Source: Schizochytrium sp. TIO01 (Eukaryota; Sar; Bigyra; Thraustochytrida; Thraustochytriidae). Taken from it: a stretch of 64,000 nucleotides of DNA. Made by a program: the position numbers and the translations under genes. Where the stretch lies: assembly GCA_004764695.1 (NCBI GenBank), contig SMSO01000031.1:4635048-4699047 (forward strand), read 5' to 3'. The notes under the pieces were generated by a model that was not told where the DNA came from, did not search any database, and saw only the letters and a list, made by a program, of their open reading frames with translations. Shown one piece after another: positions 59,948-64,000 of this stretch (the first letter of the stretch is position 1; each line of letters opens with the position of its first letter).

Positions 59948-62491
59948 ATGTCAGAGAACTTAAGAACTCCGACGCGACTTCGACCTCCAACAAACCGTAG
60001 CAGTGCGTGGAGCTCTCCGACTGTAAAATCTGAGAAAGGTCAATTGGGGACCTCTGGCTCGGCAGGCCCTGACAAATTTAGCGCGTTGGAGACGGGTTCT
60101 TCATCGACCTTGACCTCGCTCGCGTCAGTGAGCACAAAGTCACATCAAAAAGTTGCACATCACGAACATCACGATCATCATGAACTTGAACATGAGAGTA
60201 TCAAAGTTTGCGTAAGGTTTCGTCCTGTGAATACTCGTGAGCGAAAGGCCTCTGGGGCCTCCAACGAACTCGCTGTGGCTGGAATTGAGGCACCAGATGT
60301 AGCCCCCTGGAGCTGGAACAAGCATAGTGTACTTGCATTGTTTCCCATCACGCGCGGTGAGAGATCTCGCCAAAGAACGAGGGAGCGATATGGAGATGCT
60401 GCAGGTGTTTCACATAATAGCACAACAGGCGCGGATGGCTCAGGCCAATTTATTTTTGATAGGGTCTTTGGCATCGAGGAGTCTAATGCCACGCTTTATG
60501 AGGAGATTATGCAAGACCTTGTAAAGTCGTCTATGGAGGGCAAGCACTGTGCAGCATTTGCATTTGGACCAACATCCACAGGCAAGACATTCTCAATGCA
60601 AGGAACAGCAGAACATCCAGGCGTGATTCCGCGGGCTGTGCATGACGTTTTCGCGTATGTAAGCGAACATCAGACTCGTGAATTTCTACTCCGTGCTTCT
60701 TATATGGAAGTGTACAATGAAAGCATCAATGATCTCTTCGAGCCAGCATCAACAAATCTGAAAGTATTTGAGGACCCGCGTCGTGGACCGCAGGTTCAAG
60801 GCCTCGAAGAGAAAATTGTAGTTTCTCCGGACCAAGTTTTTGCCCTCATTTCTGCTGGCGAAGCGCAACGCAAGGTTGGTTGCACGGACTACAACAAGCA
60901 GAGTTCAAGGTCACACACGATCTTCCGCCTGGTTATTGAAAGTAAAGCCAAGACAAACGCGGATAGTGAAACCGCGCGATCTGCACGTGTAGCAACGCTC
61001 AATCTTGTCGACTTAGCTGGTAGTGAAAGTGCACAAAACGTGCAAAATAAGGTGCGGCGTCAGGAAGGTTCCCACATTAACAAGTCCCTCCTTACGTTGA
61101 CCAATATCATCTACAAACTTAGTGATGGCGCAGCGCAAAAGGGACAGCATATACCTTACCGCGATTCCAAATTAACTAGGATTTTGCAGGCCTCCTTGCA
61201 GGGGAACTCCAGAGTATCCATTGTTTGTACTTGTACACCTTGGGAGGGTGCACGTGAGGAAACCTTGAGTACTCTCCGCTTTGCCACGCGTGCGAAAAAG
61301 GTTTCTCGAACCGTGCAAGTAAATGAGGTACTAGATGAGCGCGCACTACTTCTACAATACAAGCGAGAGATTGCTGAGCTTCGCCGGAAACTTGCTGATG
61401 CTGAGCGCCGCACTATCAACGACAATGATGCAGATAGCGCGAGTGAATCGGAGCCTCCAACGCCAACCCCTCCTTCGCCATCAACTCCGGTAACTCCTGG
61501 TCGCGTTTTTGCAGACTTTTCTTTGACACCTGTCAGTAATGCGCCAAAATCATCCAAGTCGCGAGAGGAGAAAATACGCGCTCAAATTGACGCTGCAATC
61601 GCAAATCTGAATCGCGTTATTCTAAACTCTTCGACAATGGGACCTCTGTCTGGCGGGATGCGATCTCGCAGCGGGTCTCTGGAGAATGATGGCGATTCTG
61701 TTCTGTTAGATAATCCCCCCGGATTGCTTTCCGAGGATGGTGCTGATGGCGACGAATTAGAGAGCCACCAGCGTGGACAAACCCCGTTTTTCCGCCGAAT
61801 CTCTTCGCTCGACCGTGTCATTGGCGAAGATGTCAATCGGACGCGTATGCTCCGTTCGCGCAGCGAGGGCTCTGCTCACGAAGAAGTTTCTGCAGTTGAT
61901 TCGGCCCGTGAAAATCTCGAGGCGCGTATGCGTTCACTGAGCGATCGTGTTTCAGTTAGCTCAAAGGGTGATACAGAGGGTGAGGAACCTTTGCCAAGTC
62001 CTCCACGATCCTCATCTAGATTGAAAAAGAGACATTCTATTACTGCAGAGCTTCGAAGCATTCGAGAACAGCTCGCAAATCTTTTGACTGGTAGTGGTGA
62101 CTTGGATGAGGACCACAACATCGCGCACAACAACCAGCAACAATTGCAAAGTGAAGATAACGAACATACTCGCAAAGCTGGATCTACTACAGGGGTAGTA
62201 TCTTTGGACGACATTCCAGAGCAGACCAAGGCATATGTGCAGCAACTTGAAGCCCGTGTAAACGAGCTCGAGGGTCAGGTGCGCAAGTATGCTCTTGAAC
62301 AATCTGTTACACGCGCAGATCGCTCCTTTTTAGAAAGTATGCTTCGCGAAAAGGACGCGACAATTGCGGAGTGGTCCAATGAGATCCAAGTTATAGAGCA
62401 GCGCCAGAAAGAGCTAGAGGAAGAGAACTTTCTTTTGCAGGAGAGAATTTGTACGCTCGAAGCTCAGGCATCTGCCAACGGCAAGCAGTAG
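59948..62491 (+). CDS. N-terminal-motor kinesin, kinesin-7 (CENP-E)-like
   Basis: 847 aa from ATG. The motor domain spans about 80-455. It opens with I-K-V-C-V-R-F-R-P, then an insert-rich segment, F-D-R-V-F-G, the P-loop G-P-T-S-T-G-K-T (residues 207-214; most kinesins have G-Q-T-x-S-G-K-T), Y-M-E-V-Y-N-E, switch I N-K-Q-S-S-R-S-H, switch II N-L-V-D-L-A-G-S-E, H-I-N-K-S-L-L-T-L and the neck region T-L-R-F-A-T-R-A-K. The L-Q-G-N-S-R-V-S-I-V-C-T-C-T-P block and following N-E-V are typical of the kinesin-7 group, which acts in mitosis or cytokinesis. The tail is Ser/Pro-rich with a basic patch and a C-terminal coiled coil (about 755-840). It is much shorter than animal CENP-E and closer in size to plant kinesin-7s. 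Cargo unknown. Confidence 0.85.
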   Translation: MSENLRTPTRLRPPTNRSSAWSSPTVKSEKGQLGTSGSAGPDKFSALETGSSSTLTSLASVSTKSHQKVAHHEHHDHHELEHESIKVCVRFRPVNTRERKASGASNELAVAGIEAPDVAPWSWNKHSVLALFPITRGERSRQRTRERYGDAAGVSHNSTTGADGSGQFIFDRVFGIEESNATLYEEIMQDLVKSSMEGKHCAAFAFGPTSTGKTFSMQGTAEHPGVIPRAVHDVFAYVSEHQTREFLLRASYMEVYNESINDLFEPASTNLKVFEDPRRGPQVQGLEEKIVVSPDQVFALISAGEAQRKVGCTDYNKQSSRSHTIFRLVIESKAKTNADSETARSARVATLNLVDLAGSESAQNVQNKVRRQEGSHINKSLLTLTNIIYKLSDGAAQKGQHIPYRDSKLTRILQASLQGNSRVSIVCTCTPWEGAREETLSTLRFATRAKKVSRTVQVNEVLDERALLLQYKREIAELRRKLADAERRTINDNDADSASESEPPTPTPPSPSTPVTPGRVFADFSLTPVSNAPKSSKSREEKIRAQIDAAIANLNRVILNSSTMGPLSGGMRSRSGSLENDGDSVLLDNPPGLLSEDGADGDELESHQRGQTPFFRRISSLDRVIGEDVNRTRMLRSRSEGSAHEEVSAVDSARENLEARMRSLSDRVSVSSKGDTEGEEPLPSPPRSSSRLKKRHSITAELRSIREQLANLLTGSGDLDEDHNIAHNNQQQLQSEDNEHTRKAGSTTGVVSLDDIPEQTKAYVQQLEARVNELEGQVRKYALEQSVTRADRSFLESMLREKDATIAEWSNEIQVIEQRQKELEEENFLLQERICTLEAQASANGKQ

Positions 62492-63089
62492 ATCTTAATA
62501 ATCCAGACACAATTTTCATCTTTATGGTGCTCAAGTTTGCTTTTCAACACCATTTGCCTGAACCACGTGTTTTGCTTTCCTTTGAAGCATATGCATTGGC
62601 AATAGAGCGTATTTATATCACATGCAAAGCGTTGAGCTAATGTTCTATTTCTCCCCGACGACTTGGCTCTGTTATTTTGAATCAAATGTCACACTATCAT
62701 CATATTTTTGTCGCAACCCATGCTTACAATCCCATCCGCAGTGCATTGAAGTTACTTGCAAGTGTTCCATCCCTAAACTAAACTTGCCACATCCAAAGTC
62801 CCGTCCCCAGCCAGACAGCGCGGAGGTCAAACTGGACTCGACGGGTCCTGCTCATTTAACTAGTCTAAACTATAGTACTTCAGGTACTTCCAAAGTTCTT
62901 GTTATTCTGAAGTACACAGAATCAATCGTACATGAACCCAAACCAGAGCAAGCTTTACAAGACGTGATTGAGTGCAGGTCACTGTATGTTGCTGTGCGCA
63001 ACCCTTTGTGGCACGGGGAGTCCTAAGGTAGACTCTGAAGAGCTTACGCGCAGACTCCTTTGCTAGATCCGGAGGTTGATCGTGCTAGA
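62492..63089. other. intergenic 3' flank of the kinesin
   Basis: A 134-codon plus frame (62622-63026) has ATG but no recognisable pattern and probably lies in the kinesin 3' UTR. Not called. Confidence 0.4.
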
Positions 63090-64000
63090 ATGAGGCTCCT
63101 AGGAGAAGGTCACGCGCCACAACGACGGAGCAGTGGACGGCTACGAGAATCTGACGATCCGCGAACCCTTCGTGAAGCATATGAGAGGAGCGGAGAGCTT
63201 GCCATGACAATGTACCTTCTGCAAGCCATGCCAATATTCGCAGCGCGTGAGAAGGCACTACCTGCTAGCAGACACGTGCTCGATGAGGTTCTTCAGAGCC
63301 TTCTTTGGCGAATACACCATGTACATGTACACCATGAGGATGAGGGTCATAATGGAGATGTAAGCACTATGTTACGGCCTCAGATGCTTGCAGAGTTTCA
63401 GTCTTGGGCCGAGCGTCAGCTTCAGGCGTATCACGCCGGTTCCAGTTCCTCGGATATTACAGATTCGGGTACGGCTAGAAAGACAACTCCAAACTCGGAT
63501 GTAAGCATGAACATGCTCAACGCAGAAAGCGCAGACAATATCAAATTACCTCTGCAATTTCCAACCGCAAACTCAAATCTGTTAAACTCTTCTAAAGCGA
63601 GTCTTGCCGAAATGGGTTCTGCTAGAATAGGTTTTGCTCCAAGGATCCCTCGCAGCACAGCTCTGGATCCACCGGGAGATCTCTCAGCTGCAGTGGCATG
63701 TGATGCGCTGTGGCGACTAGGCCGAAACATGCCAGAACTACGTATTATTCACGCGCAGCTAGCACCAGCTGTGTTCAGAGGTTACAAGACCCCACAGACA
63801 TCCAGTGTGTACATGTTGGAATCTTGGCGAGATGCAGCGCGAACAGGCTCATGCGTGGAGCGAGACCGTGCAGACTTCCTGATTAAAGTATTTGAAAATG
63901 CAAGCCCAAAAGCTCAGGGAACTTTCCTAGCGGAGACGCTCCAAGGTCTCTCGAAAAACCCACGAGATCTGCAACGCAGCGAGAGCATGCAACACTTGCT
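63090..64000 (+). CDS. unrecognised gene, 3' end beyond the window
   Basis: An open frame runs from the first ATG after an in-frame TGA (about 63043) to the right edge without a stop, at least 303 codons. It is mostly helical with many Leu/Ala/Arg heptad-like stretches (for example A-M-T-M-Y-L-L-Q-A-M, H-V-L-D-E-V-L-Q-S-L-L-W-R), a His-rich patch (about 77-85) and a Ser/Asn-rich linker (about 120-180). Codon composition resembles neighbouring real genes. No family recognised; too incomplete to place. Confidence 0.6.
   Translation, partial: MRLLGEGHAPQRRSSGRLRESDDPRTLREAYERSGELAMTMYLLQAMPIFAAREKALPASRHVLDEVLQSLLWRIHHVHVHHEDEGHNGDVSTMLRPQMLAEFQSWAERQLQAYHAGSSSSDITDSGTARKTTPNSDVSMNMLNAESADNIKLPLQFPTANSNLLNSSKASLAEMGSARIGFAPRIPRSTALDPPGDLSAAVACDALWRLGRNMPELRIIHAQLAPAVFRGYKTPQTSSVYMLESWRDAARTGSCVERDRADFLIKVFENASPKAQGTFLAETLQGLSKNPRDLQRSESMQHL

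Noticed and set aside
62622-63026. 134-codon frame after the kinesin
   Set aside because: No motif; lies in the probable 3' UTR and does not join in phase to the gene at the right edge by an obvious intron.

Overview
The window looks like nuclear DNA of a heterotrophic protist. Genes are eukaryotic: kinesin, PAT1, SARAF, polycystin-type channel, tetraspanin-like protein, TPR/O-GlcNAc-transferase-like enzyme, Iwr1, RRP15, Abi-like. They are mostly single long open frames, with a few short GT-AG introns. The very large cysteine-rich multi-pass receptor-like protein, the two-domain chromate transporter and the low intron density fit a stramenopile such as a labyrinthulomycete/thraustochytrid. 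That placement is inference from gene style, not from a marker gene.

Layout. 0-5 kb: AT-rich DNA holding two divergently oriented genes that share a new-looking 8-cysteine extracellular module. 5.9-11.6 kb: RRP15 (ribosome biogenesis), a polycystin/TRPP-like channel, a CHR-family ion transporter. 11.6-15.9 kb: long non-coding stretch. 15.9-22.5 kb: a PlsC-type acyltransferase and a 1737-aa multi-pass protein with filamin-like and GCC2/GCC3-like repeats. 23.5-28.4 kb: a spliced MSS51-C-like gene, an Abi-like (SCAR/WAVE) gene, and an Iwr1 homologue containing ankyrin repeats. 28.6-31.9 kb: an accessory island with a dispersed repeat, a decayed IS607-type element (serine recombinase plus TnpB/Fanzor nuclease relic), and a truncated P-type ATPase. 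32.8-42.2 kb: a spliced PHD-finger gene, a probable small TFIIIC subunit, a large IQ/TPR protein and a small spliced membrane protein. 43.2-48.5 kb: a repeat array, a tetraspanin-like gene and a GT41 (OGT-like) gene with altered active-site positions. 49.5-58.1 kb: PAT1, SARAF, a WD-repeat-like protein, a type I membrane protein and a three-exon ABHD17-like hydrolase, packed so tightly that two genes overlap antisense and two others are 9 bases apart. 59.9-64 kb: a kinesin and a gene running off the right edge.

The genes do not form one pathway; they are housekeeping and membrane/signalling genes. Splice models were built by hand from reading frame, GT-AG signals and phase. Many first in-frame codons are not ATG, and I moved starts to the first supported ATG. 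The strongest accessory signals are the IS607/Fanzor relic, the 8-Cys paralogue pair, the gutted P-type ATPase and the compact overlapping cluster at 53.7-58.1 kb.
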